The notes under the pieces are model-generated. The model was given only the letters and a program-made list of their open reading frames with translations, was not told where the DNA came from and searched no databases. A stretch of 33,940 nucleotides of DNA from Parcubacteria group bacterium GW2011_GWB1_44_7 (GTDB taxonomy: Bacteria > Patescibacteria > Paceibacteria > UBA9973 > DSPV01): assembly GCA_000999175.1 (NCBI GenBank), contig LCJJ01000039.1, positions 1 to 33,940 of the forward strand, in the 5' to 3' direction. Position 1 is the first letter of the stretch. Every line of letters starts with the position of its first letter. Both the position numbers and the translations under genes were made by a program. Below are positions 10,681 through 16,734 of the stretch, one piece after another.

Positions 10681-11481
10681 ATGGAAGAAAAACATTGTTG
10701 CGACGGTAAAATGAAAACCTACCTTCTGGTTTTAATTGTTATTATTTCAGTGTTTTTTGCCACCAAGGCGGTCAAGGAATTAAAGACAATTGGTTATGTC
10801 GGAAAAGAACTTTCGCCACTGGCAACTATTATGGTTTCGGGCGAAGGGGAAGTGTTCACCAAGCCGGACATCGCTTCTTTTTCTTTCACTGTTGAGAAAG
10901 AATCGCTGAATGTCGCTGAAGCCCAATCAGGGGCGGCGAAAATTATCAATGAAATTTTGGCAGAGTTGAAAAAATTGGGCGTGGCAGATAAGGATATCAA
11001 AACACTTGGTTACAACATTTATCCTCGCTACGAATACTTGTCTGGCGGCGTGAGTTATGAATATTATCCGCCGAACGGCGGCAAGCGAGGATTGGCAGGT
11101 TATGTTGTCGGTCAAACGATTGAAGTTAAGGTGCGCAAAATTGCTGATGCCGGCAAAATCATTTCCAGTACCGGTGAATTAGGCGCCGCTAATTTGAGCG
11201 GTCTGTCGTTTTCAGTGGACCAAGAAGAAGAATTTAAAGCCGAAGCGCGCAAAGAGGCGATTGTTAATGCTCAAAGCAAAGCCGAAACCCTGGCGAAAGA
11301 TTTGGGTGTTACTTTAGTGAGAATTACCAGTTTTTCCGAATCAGGTAATTATCCGGGCCCAATCTATTACGCTAAATCAACGGAAGCGTTTGGTATGGGC
11401 GGTGACAATTCGGCGCCGGAAGTGCCGTCAGGTGAAAATCGGATTGTCTCAAATGTGACGCTGACTTACGAAATTAGGTAA
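10681..11481 (+). CDS. SIMPL-domain (DUF541) membrane-anchored protein
   Basis: A 266-residue protein. A short cytoplasmic N-terminus with an HCC motif is followed by one membrane segment (about residues 13-32, TYLLVLIVIISVFFATKAV), then a SIMPL domain: IMVSGEGEVFTKPDIASFSFTVE, a YEYYPPNGGKRGLAGYVVGQTIEVKV middle, and a C-terminal NVTLTYEIR strand. SIMPL proteins (for example YggE and BP26) are periplasmic or extracytoplasmic and poorly understood. An internal TATAAT at 10639-10644, within the end of folD, could give an extra promoter. Confidence 0.82.
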   Translation: MEEKHCCDGKMKTYLLVLIVIISVFFATKAVKELKTIGYVGKELSPLATIMVSGEGEVFTKPDIASFSFTVEKESLNVAEAQSGAAKIINEILAELKKLGVADKDIKTLGYNIYPRYEYLSGGVSYEYYPPNGGKRGLAGYVVGQTIEVKVRKIADAGKIISSTGELGAANLSGLSFSVDQEEEFKAEARKEAIVNAQSKAETLAKDLGVTLVRITSFSESGNYPGPIYYAKSTEAFGMGGDNSAPEVPSGENRIVSNVTLTYEIR

Positions 11482-11500
11482 TCCAGAGCTTTTTCACAAC

Positions 11501-11546
11501 TTATCCACATTAATTACTTGACAATTGACATTCTTTTAGTGAAAAT
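11501..11546 (+). promoter_or_regulatory. Promoter upstream of the candidate structured RNA
   Basis: TTATCCACA (11501-11509), 8 bp, then consensus TTGACA (11518-11523), a 17-bp spacer and GAAAAT (11541-11546). A second TTGACA at 11525-11530 has no matching -10. The predicted start is near 11553. Confidence 0.55.
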
Positions 11547-11552
11547 AGTTCA

Positions 11553-11650
11553 CCCCCAGTTTGGGTTGTTGGTCCAAATTGGACGGTTCACCAACGCGAA
11601 GTTGGCCACGGAGCGGGTGTCATCCGACGATGCCCGCTCCAATTTTTTAT
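11553..11650 (+). ncRNA. Candidate structured RNA with its own promoter and terminator
   Basis: About 98 nt without a reading frame, between a strong promoter and a rho-independent terminator. Visible foldings: CCCA/TGGG near the 5' end; GTTGGT...ACCAAC enclosing CCAAATTGG; a competing hairpin CCAAC-GCGAA-GTTGG (11591-11605); and the terminator stem GGAGCGGG (11610-11617) with CCCGCTCC (11633-11640), a CATC/GATG inner stem and then a run of six T. It is not a tRNA, and the hallmark bases of SRP RNA, tmRNA, 6S or RNase P RNA are absent. It may be a free small RNA or an attenuating leader for secE-nusG-rplK. Confidence 0.5.
11610..11648 (+). terminator. Strong rho-independent terminator ahead of secE
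   Basis: GGAGCGGG / CCCGCTCC with an inner CATC-CGAC-GATG stem and a TGT bulge, followed by AATTTTTT. It can end the candidate RNA and/or transcription from the SIMPL gene. Confidence 0.75.
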
Positions 11651-11689
11651 CCACCGGTCGCTTGACTTATTTTTCAGTTAGCTTATTGT
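11647..11689 (+). promoter_or_regulatory. Candidate promoter of secE-nusG-rplK
   Basis: TTATCCACC (11647-11655), 6 bp, TTGACT (11662-11667), a 16-bp spacer and TATTGT (11684-11689). The upstream motif is in the same place relative to the -35 as at four other promoters in this window, which supports an otherwise modest -10. Confidence 0.45.
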
Positions 11690-11695
11690 ATTAAT

Positions 11696-11715
11696 AACCC
11701 CGGGCGGGGTTTTTT
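11696..11715 (+). terminator. Terminator-like hairpin just before the secE start codon
   Basis: AACCCC (11696-11701), loop GGGC, GGGGTT (11706-11711), with T-run 11710-11715. It ends 6 bases before the secE ATG, so it occupies the place of a ribosome binding site. It could attenuate the operon or block translation initiation. Confidence 0.55.
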
Positions 11716-11721
11716 AGTAGA

Positions 11722-11901
11722 ATGAAAATTTTTGAATACATTAAAGAAACTAAAAGCGAACTGAAACATGTCAGTTGGCCAACGCGTCGGCAAGCCATCG
11801 CTTTTACCGCCATCGTTATCGCCATTTCCGTTTTTGTGGCGGTTTTTCTCGGTTTGTTTGATTATCTTTTTACCTTAGCAATCGAGAAATTTATTTTGTA
11901 A
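11722..11901 (+). CDS. secE: Preprotein translocase subunit SecE
   Basis: A 59-residue single-span SecE of the minimal type. The amphipathic segment FEYIKETKSELKHVSWPTRRQA carries the family signature (K-x-V-x-WP-[ST]-R-x-x). It is followed by one membrane helix (about residues 27-52, AFTAIVIAISVFVAVFLGLF). SecE stabilises SecY in the translocon. Position directly upstream of nusG (4 bases) and rplK is the classical arrangement. The start ATG at 11722 is fixed by the alignment; no Shine-Dalgarno sequence is visible. Confidence 0.93.
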   Translation: MKIFEYIKETKSELKHVSWPTRRQAIAFTAIVIAISVFVAVFLGLFDYLFTLAIEKFIL

Positions 11902-11905
11902 TAAT

Positions 11906-12451
11906 ATGTCCAAGCAAAACATTACGGGCGAGCGCCGTTGGTATGCCATTCACACCTACGCCGGTTATGAAAACGCGGTGGCGCGCAATTTGAAACAGCG
12001 CATTGAATCGTTGGGCATGACGGATAAAATTTTCAATGTGGTGGTGCCAACCGAGAAGAAAATAAAAATCAAAGCCGGCAAGCGAGCCGAAGACGAAGAA
12101 AAGATTTATCCCGGCTATGTTCTGGTAGAGATGATAGTGACCGACGATTCTTGGTATGTCGTTAGAAATACGCCGCGAGTGACGGGCTTTGTCGGCAGCG
12201 GCGTTTATCCGGTGCCGCTTGAAAAAAAAGAAATTGACGAATTATTCAGACGAATGAATGCCGCCACGCCAAAACACAATATTGATTTGGAATTGGAAGA
12301 TGCGGTGATAATTGTTGACGGACCATTCAAGGAATTGGACGGCAAGGTGTCGGAAGTGGACAATGAGCGAGGCAAGGTTAAAGTATTGGTGTCCATGTTT
12401 GGTCGCGAAACGCCGGTGGAGTTGGATTTTTTACAAGTTAAAAAAATATGA
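11906..12451 (+). CDS. nusG: Transcription termination/antitermination factor NusG
   Basis: A 181-residue protein. The NGN domain begins RRWYAIHTYAGYENAVARNL and includes EKIYPGYVLVEM and VVRNTPRVTGFVG. A linker leads to a C-terminal KOW domain (VIIVDGPFKELDGKVSEVD ... VSMFGRETPVELDF). It binds RNA polymerase at the beta' clamp helices and couples it to NusE/S10 or Rho. Its stop overlaps the rplK start (ATGA at 12448-12451), implying translational coupling. Confidence 0.96.
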   Translation: MSKQNITGERRWYAIHTYAGYENAVARNLKQRIESLGMTDKIFNVVVPTEKKIKIKAGKRAEDEEKIYPGYVLVEMIVTDDSWYVVRNTPRVTGFVGSGVYPVPLEKKEIDELFRRMNAATPKHNIDLELEDAVIIVDGPFKELDGKVSEVDNERGKVKVLVSMFGRETPVELDFLQVKKI

Positions 12452-12867
12452 AAAAAATTGCAAGACAATTAAAGATGACCATCGTTGGCGGTAAAGCTAC
12501 GCCAGCGCCGCCCATCGGTCCGGCTTTAGGTCAAGCCAAAGTCAATATCGGCGAATTTGTCACCCGTTTCAATGAAGGCACAAAAAAAATGGCGGGTGAA
12601 TTGGTGCCGGTGGTTGTTACCGTTTATGAAGACAAAACCTTTGATTTAACTTTCAAAACTCCGCCGGCCACAGCTCTAATCTTGAAAGCGGCTGGCAAAG
12701 AAAAAGGTTCGGGTAAAAACGCTGTCAGTAAGGCGGGTTCAATCACCAAAGCCCAAGCTCGCGCTATTGCCGAGAAAAAACTTCCAGATTTGAATGCCAA
12801 TGACCTAGACGCAGCGGTGAAAATTATTGAGGGTTCGGCTCGTTCTATGGGGGTGGAGATTAAATAG
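12448..12867 (+). CDS. rplK: Large ribosomal subunit protein uL11
   Basis: A 139-residue protein of normal length. The N-terminal domain contains KATPAPPIGPALGQAKVNIGEFVTRFNE, where the proline-rich linker binds thiopeptides in other bacteria. The C-terminal RNA-binding domain has KGSGKNAVSKAGSITKAQARAIAEKK and ends EGSARSMGVEI. It forms the GTPase-associated centre with 23S rRNA. In nearly all bacteria rplA (uL1) follows; here a toxin-antitoxin pair follows instead. Confidence 0.96.
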   Translation: MKKIARQLKMTIVGGKATPAPPIGPALGQAKVNIGEFVTRFNEGTKKMAGELVPVVVTVYEDKTFDLTFKTPPATALILKAAGKEKGSGKNAVSKAGSITKAQARAIAEKKLPDLNANDLDAAVKIIEGSARSMGVEIK

Positions 12868-12891
12868 GAGATTTGCTATTATATAATTGTT

Positions 12892-13116
12892 ATGAGTGAT
12901 GTTGTTTTGTCTAGAAATGAATACTCGGTTTTAAGGGCGCGTGCCGAAGCATTTGACCGGCTTTTGTTTGCCTTGCGCAGTGATGCTTTTTCTCCACCGC
13001 CAATAAAAAGCCGCAAGGAAATTTTGCGCCAATTCAAAAATACCAGCCGTTACAACGCGAAGTTTTTAGAAAGTTTGAAGAGGGGACTGGAACGCTCAAT
13101 TTACTTTGAAGAGTAA
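12892..13116 (+). CDS. Probable antitoxin of a RelE-type toxin-antitoxin pair
   Basis: A 74-residue protein: LSRNEYSVLRARAEAFDRLL at the N-terminus, then a proline-rich turn (FSPPPIKSRKEI) and a helical C-terminus (RYNAKFLESLKRGLERSIYF). The pattern fits small CPR antitoxins, with an N-terminal dimerising/DNA-binding part and a C-terminal toxin-wrapping helix. It lies 8 bases upstream of the RelE-like gene. TATAAT at 12882-12887 (4 nt from the ATG) or TATTAT at 12878-12883 (8 nt) predicts a leaderless or nearly leaderless transcript. The assignment comes mainly from pairing with the toxin. Confidence 0.65.
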   Translation: MSDVVLSRNEYSVLRARAEAFDRLLFALRSDAFSPPPIKSRKEILRQFKNTSRYNAKFLESLKRGLERSIYFEE

Positions 13117-13124
13117 TTGTCATC

Positions 13125-13376
13125 ATGAAAATTCTACCACTCCACCCCGAATCAGTCTCGTATTTGGAGAAGCGCCGTTTGCTTAAAAAATTCCAAAAGC
13201 AGACGGCGCTTCTTTTAGAAAACATTAATCATCCCAGTTTAAATGTGGAATTACTTGAACCAAAACAACTTCGTTTTTTCAGTTTCCGTGTTGATAAAAA
13301 ATACCGCGCAATTTTCATTTTTACAGAACCAAATGTGATTGAAATCATTGATATCAACAATCACTATCATAGATGA
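13125..13376 (+). CDS. RelE/ParE-superfamily toxin
   Basis: An 83-residue protein with the RelE/YoeB-like layout: two N-terminal helices (SVSYLEKRRLLKKFQKQTALLLENI), then beta strands LRFFSFRVDKKYRAIFIFTE and the ending VIEIIDINNHYHR. The basic strand with R-V-D-K-K-Y-R and the terminal HYH are typical of ribosome-dependent mRNA interferases of this fold, though active-site residues vary and toxicity cannot be shown here. It is cotranscribed with the upstream antitoxin gene (8-base gap). Confidence 0.75.
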   Translation: MKILPLHPESVSYLEKRRLLKKFQKQTALLLENINHPSLNVELLEPKQLRFFSFRVDKKYRAIFIFTEPNVIEIIDINNHYHR

Positions 13377-13379
13377 TTT

Positions 13380-13424
13380 TTATCCACTTCCTAAACTTGC
13401 CAAAAGTAGAAGGGGAGTGATAAT
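13380..13424 (+). promoter_or_regulatory. Promoter of the unknown gene at 13458
   Basis: TTATCCACT (13380-13388), 8 bp, TTGCCA (13397-13402), a 16-bp spacer, GATAAT (13419-13424). The leader would be about 27 nt. One of five promoters with the TTATCCAC motif upstream. Confidence 0.5.
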
Positions 13425-13457
13425 ATTAAGATATCATTAACAATAAATTTTTTATCC

Positions 13458-13766
13458 ATGAATAGGGAAATAATTGAAAATCAAGAAAGAGAGAAGACCC
13501 CCGAAGAGCTTAAACAAGTATGGTTAGAAGCATGTGAAATAGCCAATAAACTTGGTGAGAAATATAAGCTTGAAGAACCCAAAGAATTAGTTGATCGTAT
13601 CGGTAAAATGTCTGATGGTCGTGAGTCGTTTCCCGGATCGGATTATCAAGTAGCGCGAGGTAGGGAGGTGGAAGCGTGGGCCGTATATTATAGAAAAATA
13701 TTAGAGTTGGCTGACGAAGAAACTAAAAGAAGTGACGATGAACAAGGATATTGGCCAGGATATTAA
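13458..13766 (+). CDS. Unknown soluble protein, 102 residues
   Basis: No family recognised. The protein is highly charged and mostly helical in appearance (REKTPEELKQVWLEACEIANKLGEKYKLEEPKELVDRIG), with no membrane segment or signal peptide. The C-terminus is acidic and ends EQGYWPGY. It has its own promoter, is separated from the toxin gene by 81 bases and is followed by a terminator-like hairpin. Base composition is more AT-rich than the neighbouring housekeeping genes, consistent with accessory DNA. Confidence 0.6.
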   Translation: MNREIIENQEREKTPEELKQVWLEACEIANKLGEKYKLEEPKELVDRIGKMSDGRESFPGSDYQVARGREVEAWAVYYRKILELADEETKRSDDEQGYWPGY

Positions 13767-13853
13767 AAAAATTTAGGGGTTGTTCCTCTTTTTTTCTACA
13801 TTAGTCTGCGTCAAGTCAGCGTAAGTCTGCGGTAAATAACACATTTGACCCCC

Positions 13854-13885
13854 AAGCTCGGGGAACCCTCCCAGCTTTTTCTTTT
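13854..13885 (+). terminator. Probable terminator after the 13458 gene
   Basis: AAGCT (13854-13858) with AGCTT (13873-13877), and an inner GGG/CCC pairing, followed by TTTCTTTT. The stem is imperfect. The remaining 13767-13916 holds only T-rich and GTT-rich low-complexity sequence and two copies of AGTCTGCG. Confidence 0.5.
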
Positions 13886-13916
13886 CATTTTTTTGTTGTT
13901 AGTTGTTGGTTGGTTG

Positions 13917-14480
13917 TTAGTTTACCCTCTCCACATACTCGCCGGTTTCGGTGTTGACGCGGATAAGGTCACCTTCGTTGATGAATAAAGGGGCGGAAAT
14001 TTCGGCGCCAGTTTCCAGTTTAATGATTTTGGAAGCGCCCTTGGAAGTGTCACCCTTGACGGCCGACGGCGCTTCAATGACCTTTAATTCAACTTTAATT
14101 GGCAATCTAACGCCAATGACTTTTTCCTCAAAAGTTAAAAGTTCAACGATGGCGTTGGTTTTCAAAAACTTTCCACCCTCGCCGATTTGAGCGATTTCCA
14201 ATTTGAAACGTTTTGCCGGTTTGTCGGGTTCGCAGAACCACCATTCCTCTCGATTGTTGTATAAATATTTCGCTTCCTTTTTTTGTAAATTGGCTTCGTC
14301 AACTTTGTCTTGTTGGTGGAAAGTGTAATCGGTCACTTTGCCCGAAATCAAATTTCTGATTTTCGTTTGATTAACAGGCTTGCGCTGTTGCATGCGGAAA
14401 ATATGGGCGTCCAGCACTTCATAAGGTTGGCCGTCCAAGACGATAAACTTTTTCGGCAAAATTTCGTTGTAGTTCAACAT
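13917..14480 (-). CDS. efp: Translation elongation factor P
   Basis: A 187-residue, three-domain EF-P, which relieves ribosome stalling at polyproline. Domain I begins MLNYNEILPKKFIVLDGQPYEVL, domain II includes EGGKFLKTNAIVELL, and domain III contains the signature VIEAPSAVKGDTSKGASKIIKLETGAEISAPLFINEGD. The tip loop of domain I reads MQQRKPVNQTKIRNL where typical EF-Ps have KPGKGQAFxRxKLRNL. Ungapped alignment puts Gln32 at the site of the modified lysine (E. coli K34), with R33 and K34 next to it. A TAAAAT box lies 8 nt upstream of the ATG on the minus strand. Confidence 0.95.
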   Translation of the reverse strand: MLNYNEILPKKFIVLDGQPYEVLDAHIFRMQQRKPVNQTKIRNLISGKVTDYTFHQQDKVDEANLQKKEAKYLYNNREEWWFCEPDKPAKRFKLEIAQIGEGGKFLKTNAIVELLTFEEKVIGVRLPIKVELKVIEAPSAVKGDTSKGASKIIKLETGAEISAPLFINEGDLIRVNTETGEYVERVN

Positions 14481-14584
14481 GGTTCGGCATTTTAGCAGAA
14501 TACCGCTCTTCGGGCAAATTTTTTATTTCGCGAACATTCCTAGTTTTTGTTTTTTACTCTTGCAAGTTGTCATAATTCACAACC

Positions 14585-14618
14585 TGCTCCGATAATTGCT
14601 ATCGCCAATATCGGAGCA
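14585..14618. repeat. 34-bp hairpin repeat, copy 1 (upstream of PaaX/Cas2-like gene)
   Basis: TGCTCCGATA (14585-14594) pairs with TATCGGAGCA (14609-14618), enclosing ATTGCTATCGCCAA, which can extend the stem by ATTG/CAAT. It matches copy 2 at 15292-15325 at 29 of 34 positions, including the central TGCTATCGC. It lies 22 bases before the ATG of the enclosed gene and just upstream of its -10 box, so it could be an operator. Confidence 0.75.
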
Positions 14619-14640
14619 AATGTAGTAGAATGGGAAGGTT

Positions 14641-15195
14641 ATGAGATATAGAAAAGGTGAAATTAGCAGGAAAATTTTGTTGTTGCTTTTAGGTGGTGTG
14701 TCTCTTGGTTTAACTCATTCACCAAAACAATATTTCAAAATACTTGGCGAAATGGCTGATGTGTGGAAAGGTGTAAACAAATTCAATTTTAAGAGAACTA
14801 TAAAAAATTTATATCACTCGAGAATCCTTAAGGAGGTAAAAAATAAAGATGGCACAATTAGTGTGGTATTAAGTGAAAAAGGAAAAAAGATAGCAGAGGT
14901 TTATAGTTTAGATAACTTAAAAATCAATAAATCTAAAAAATGGGACGGTAATTGGCGATTAGTAATTTTCGATGTGCCGGAGCGAATAAAAAAAGTCAGA
15001 GATGCACTACGAATGCATTTAAAAAATCTTGGATTTTACGAGTTACAAAAATCGGTATTTATTTGTCCGTTTCCGTGTACTGAAGAAATAAATCAGATTG
15101 TTGATTTTTACAATATTCACGAGCATATTCGCGTTATAGTAGCTCACTCAATAGACAATGAAGAAGAGTTAATGAAACAATTCAGCGTCTCCTGA
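14641..15195 (+). CDS. PaaX-like / Cas2-fold protein (winged helix plus Cas2-like domain)
   Basis: A 184-residue protein. Residues 1-85 look like a winged-helix DNA-binding domain (basic N-terminus RYRKGEISRKILLLLLGG; IKNLYHSRILKEV; wing DGTISVVLSEKGKKIAE). Residues 97-180 resemble the Cas2-like ferredoxin domain of PaaX: WRLVIFDVPERIKKVRDALR, LKNLGFYELQKSVFICPFPC, VDFYNIHEHIRVIVAHSID. Such proteins are often labelled Cas2 in CPR genomes, but no CRISPR array or other cas gene is here. A TAGAAT box at 14626-14631 precedes the ATG. It is flanked by two hairpin repeats and is AT-rich, as expected of a transferred gene. A regulator (autoregulating via the repeats) or an RNase are both possible. 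Confidence 0.7.
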   Translation: MRYRKGEISRKILLLLLGGVSLGLTHSPKQYFKILGEMADVWKGVNKFNFKRTIKNLYHSRILKEVKNKDGTISVVLSEKGKKIAEVYSLDNLKINKSKKWDGNWRLVIFDVPERIKKVRDALRMHLKNLGFYELQKSVFICPFPCTEEINQIVDFYNIHEHIRVIVAHSIDNEEELMKQFSVS

Positions 15196-15291
15196 ATCCT
15201 CTGAATGTTTATGATAGTTCAAATTATTTGAATATTATTCAAACAGCCGTTGCCCGATATTGTTCTAGGGTTATTGGATTATTTAAGATTT

Positions 15292-15325
15292 TGCTCCGAT
15301 AACTGCTATCGCTGATATCGGAGTG
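15292..15325. repeat. 34-bp hairpin repeat, copy 2 (downstream of PaaX/Cas2-like gene)
   Basis: CTCCGATA (15294-15301) pairs with TATCGGAG (15316-15323) around ACTGCTATCGCTGA. Same orientation and same 14-nt spacer length as copy 1. No T-run follows, so it is unlikely to be a simple terminator. The rest of 15196-15418 contains an AT-rich imperfect palindrome (TTCAAATTATTTGAA) but no gene. Confidence 0.7.
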
Positions 15326-15418
15326 GTAGATAAACTAATTTGCTGAAGGCAGTTAGAGGCAGAAAGTAGGACACCTATCTTCAGGAAAATTTTTAGGCAA
15401 ATTTTTTACAAGAGGTCC

Positions 15419-16522
15419 TGCATAAGGCCAGATACATATTGCACTCATTGGGCAGTCAAAGCCAATGAGGATTTTCAACAAATTCAAAGGAACTCGAGGA
15501 TTCATATCGACTTGGGAGCGCGTGATACGCTTTCGGTATGTGATTCAAGAAAAAGCAAAACAAAAAGCCAGAATTCTGACATTCTGGCGTGTTCACGGTT
15601 TAGCGGCGACTTTGGACGCTTTCTCGTTCAAGCGCCGCGCTCTCTTTGTTTGGCAAAGGAAACTAAAAGCGGGTGGCGGGAAACTGGAAGCGTTAAACAA
15701 CGGTTCAAGAAAACCGAAGACCAAGAGAAGGAGAATCTGGTCATCGTTAGCCATCGAAGAAATCAAACGAGTCCGTTTCGAACACCCGAACTTGGGCAAA
15801 GAGAAACTTTACCCGTTGCTTGTCCGTTTCTGCGAGGATAAAAAACTCAAATGTCCAAAATCAAGAACCATCGGTCGGTTAATCGTTGATTTGGGTGGCC
15901 TGCGAATCGCGCCCCGGCGCATTACCGGCACCGGCAGAGTTAAACCACTGAACTACCACCCTGTCCTTAGAAAACCGCCCGATTTAGCGGCTAATTATCC
16001 GGGTCATGTGGTTGCCTTTGACACCTTTGAAGAACACATCAACGGCATTAGGAGATATGTCATCACTTTTGAGGATATTTACACCCGTTTCGGTTTTGCT
16101 TGGGCGACTTCGTCCCACGCTTCCCAAGCGGCCGAGGAGTTCTTTCTTTACTGTCAACGAGTGTTTCCTTTTTCTTTCACTTTCGTACTAACCGACAATG
16201 GTTCCGAGTTCAAGAAACACTTTTCTGAAACCTTAAATCGCCTGCACCTGACGCACTATCATACTCGTCCCCGCACACCCAAACAGAACAGCCACTGCGA
16301 AAGATTCAATCGCACCGTTCAAGAAGAGTTCGCCAATTACCATCGGGGACTGCTGGCTGTTGATATTCCGGCTTTCAATCGAAAGTTGGCCGACTGGTTG
16401 CTTTGGTACAATACTGAGCGCGTCCATTGCGCTTTCCGGAACAAACTTTCCCCTTATCAATTTATGTTATCGTTAGAACCTAAATCATTGCCAGAAAAGT
16501 GCAAAGATGGGTGGCCTCATAC
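15419..16522 (+). mobile_element. Insertion sequence with DDE transposase
   Basis: Left end TGCATAAGGCCA (15419-15430) and right end, read inward, TGTATGAGGCCA (complement of 16511-16522) form imperfect 12-bp terminal inverted repeats (10 of 12 match). They bracket a DDE/rve transposase. No target-site duplication is visible. The flanks do not rejoin into a recognisable gene. The right border cuts a fragment of another transposase (16517-16618, minus strand). Confidence 0.6.
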
Positions 16523-16673
16523 ACTTTGGAGAGCGTCAAGTATTCGACCTTTTTCCGCTTTGGATGCCTTCAAATACACCGTTAATTCAATACCAAACAA
16601 TTCCTTTTTTGTGCGCATAGTCATACCGACTACGCTAACAGGAATTATGAGCTATACGAGATTATTTCACTGA
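15465..16673 (+). CDS. IS transposase (DDE, integrase core), running past the right IS end
   Basis: A 402-residue open frame. Residues 20-160 form an HTH/basic DNA-binding region (FWRVHGLAATLDAFSFKRRALFVWQRKL; LGKEKLYPLL). The rve catalytic core has D in VVAFDTFEEH, D in FVLTDNGSEFKK and E in NSHCERFNRTVQEEF, a plausible intact DDE triad. The family normally ends near GWPHT, at about residue 353, where the right terminal repeat lies. The last 49 residues come from flanking DNA, so the native stop seems to be missing. Probably IS481-like or an unclassified relative. Confidence 0.8.
   Translation: MRIFNKFKGTRGFISTWERVIRFRYVIQEKAKQKARILTFWRVHGLAATLDAFSFKRRALFVWQRKLKAGGGKLEALNNGSRKPKTKRRRIWSSLAIEEIKRVRFEHPNLGKEKLYPLLVRFCEDKKLKCPKSRTIGRLIVDLGGLRIAPRRITGTGRVKPLNYHPVLRKPPDLAANYPGHVVAFDTFEEHINGIRRYVITFEDIYTRFGFAWATSSHASQAAEEFFLYCQRVFPFSFTFVLTDNGSEFKKHFSETLNRLHLTHYHTRPRTPKQNSHCERFNRTVQEEFANYHRGLLAVDIPAFNRKLADWLLWYNTERVHCAFRNKLSPYQFMLSLEPKSLPEKCKDGWPHTLWRASSIRPFSALDAFKYTVNSIPNNSFFVRIVIPTTLTGIMSYTRLFH
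16517..16618 (-). pseudogene. Truncated N-terminus of another transposase
   Basis: On the minus strand ATG 16618-16616 opens a 33-codon frame: MRTKKELFGIELTVYLKAS, then KAEKGRILDAL, ending at TGA inside the right IS end. The pattern Y-x-KA-x-K-x-EKG-x-ILD is the start of integrase-core transposases seen in CPR and other bacteria, which continue with a TGYxRKYA helix. The match stops at the IS border, so this is a remnant interrupted by the element or by a nested rearrangement. Confidence 0.5.
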
Positions 16674-16722
16674 CCTTTTTTGTGAGCTATTAGGCGGGAC
16701 TTTTTGTTTTAATTTTACACGC

Positions 16723-16728
16723 TATACT
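16723..16728 (+). promoter_or_regulatory. -10 box of cysS; predicts a leaderless mRNA
   Basis: TATACT at 16723-16728 lies 6 nt before the ATG at 16735. No convincing -35 is visible. The spacing matches that seen at pilin 2, dnaB, typA, rmuC, rplY and the VirD4-like gene. Confidence 0.55.
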
Positions 16729-16734
16729 AGAAGA

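Noticed and set aside
11553..11650. tRNA or SRP RNA in the segment before secE
   Set aside because: No acceptor/T-arm pairing with a GGTTCGAAT-type loop, and no GGAAG-type SRP tip; kept as an unclassified RNA.
14585..15325. CRISPR array linked to a Cas2-like gene
   Set aside because: Only two repeats, about 670 bases apart with a gene between them, and no cas1 or spacers.
15512..15841. 109-residue ORF inside the transposase gene
   Set aside because: Shifted-frame shadow of the transposase; no upstream signal, and no A-run or other slippage site was identified to suggest a programmed frameshift.
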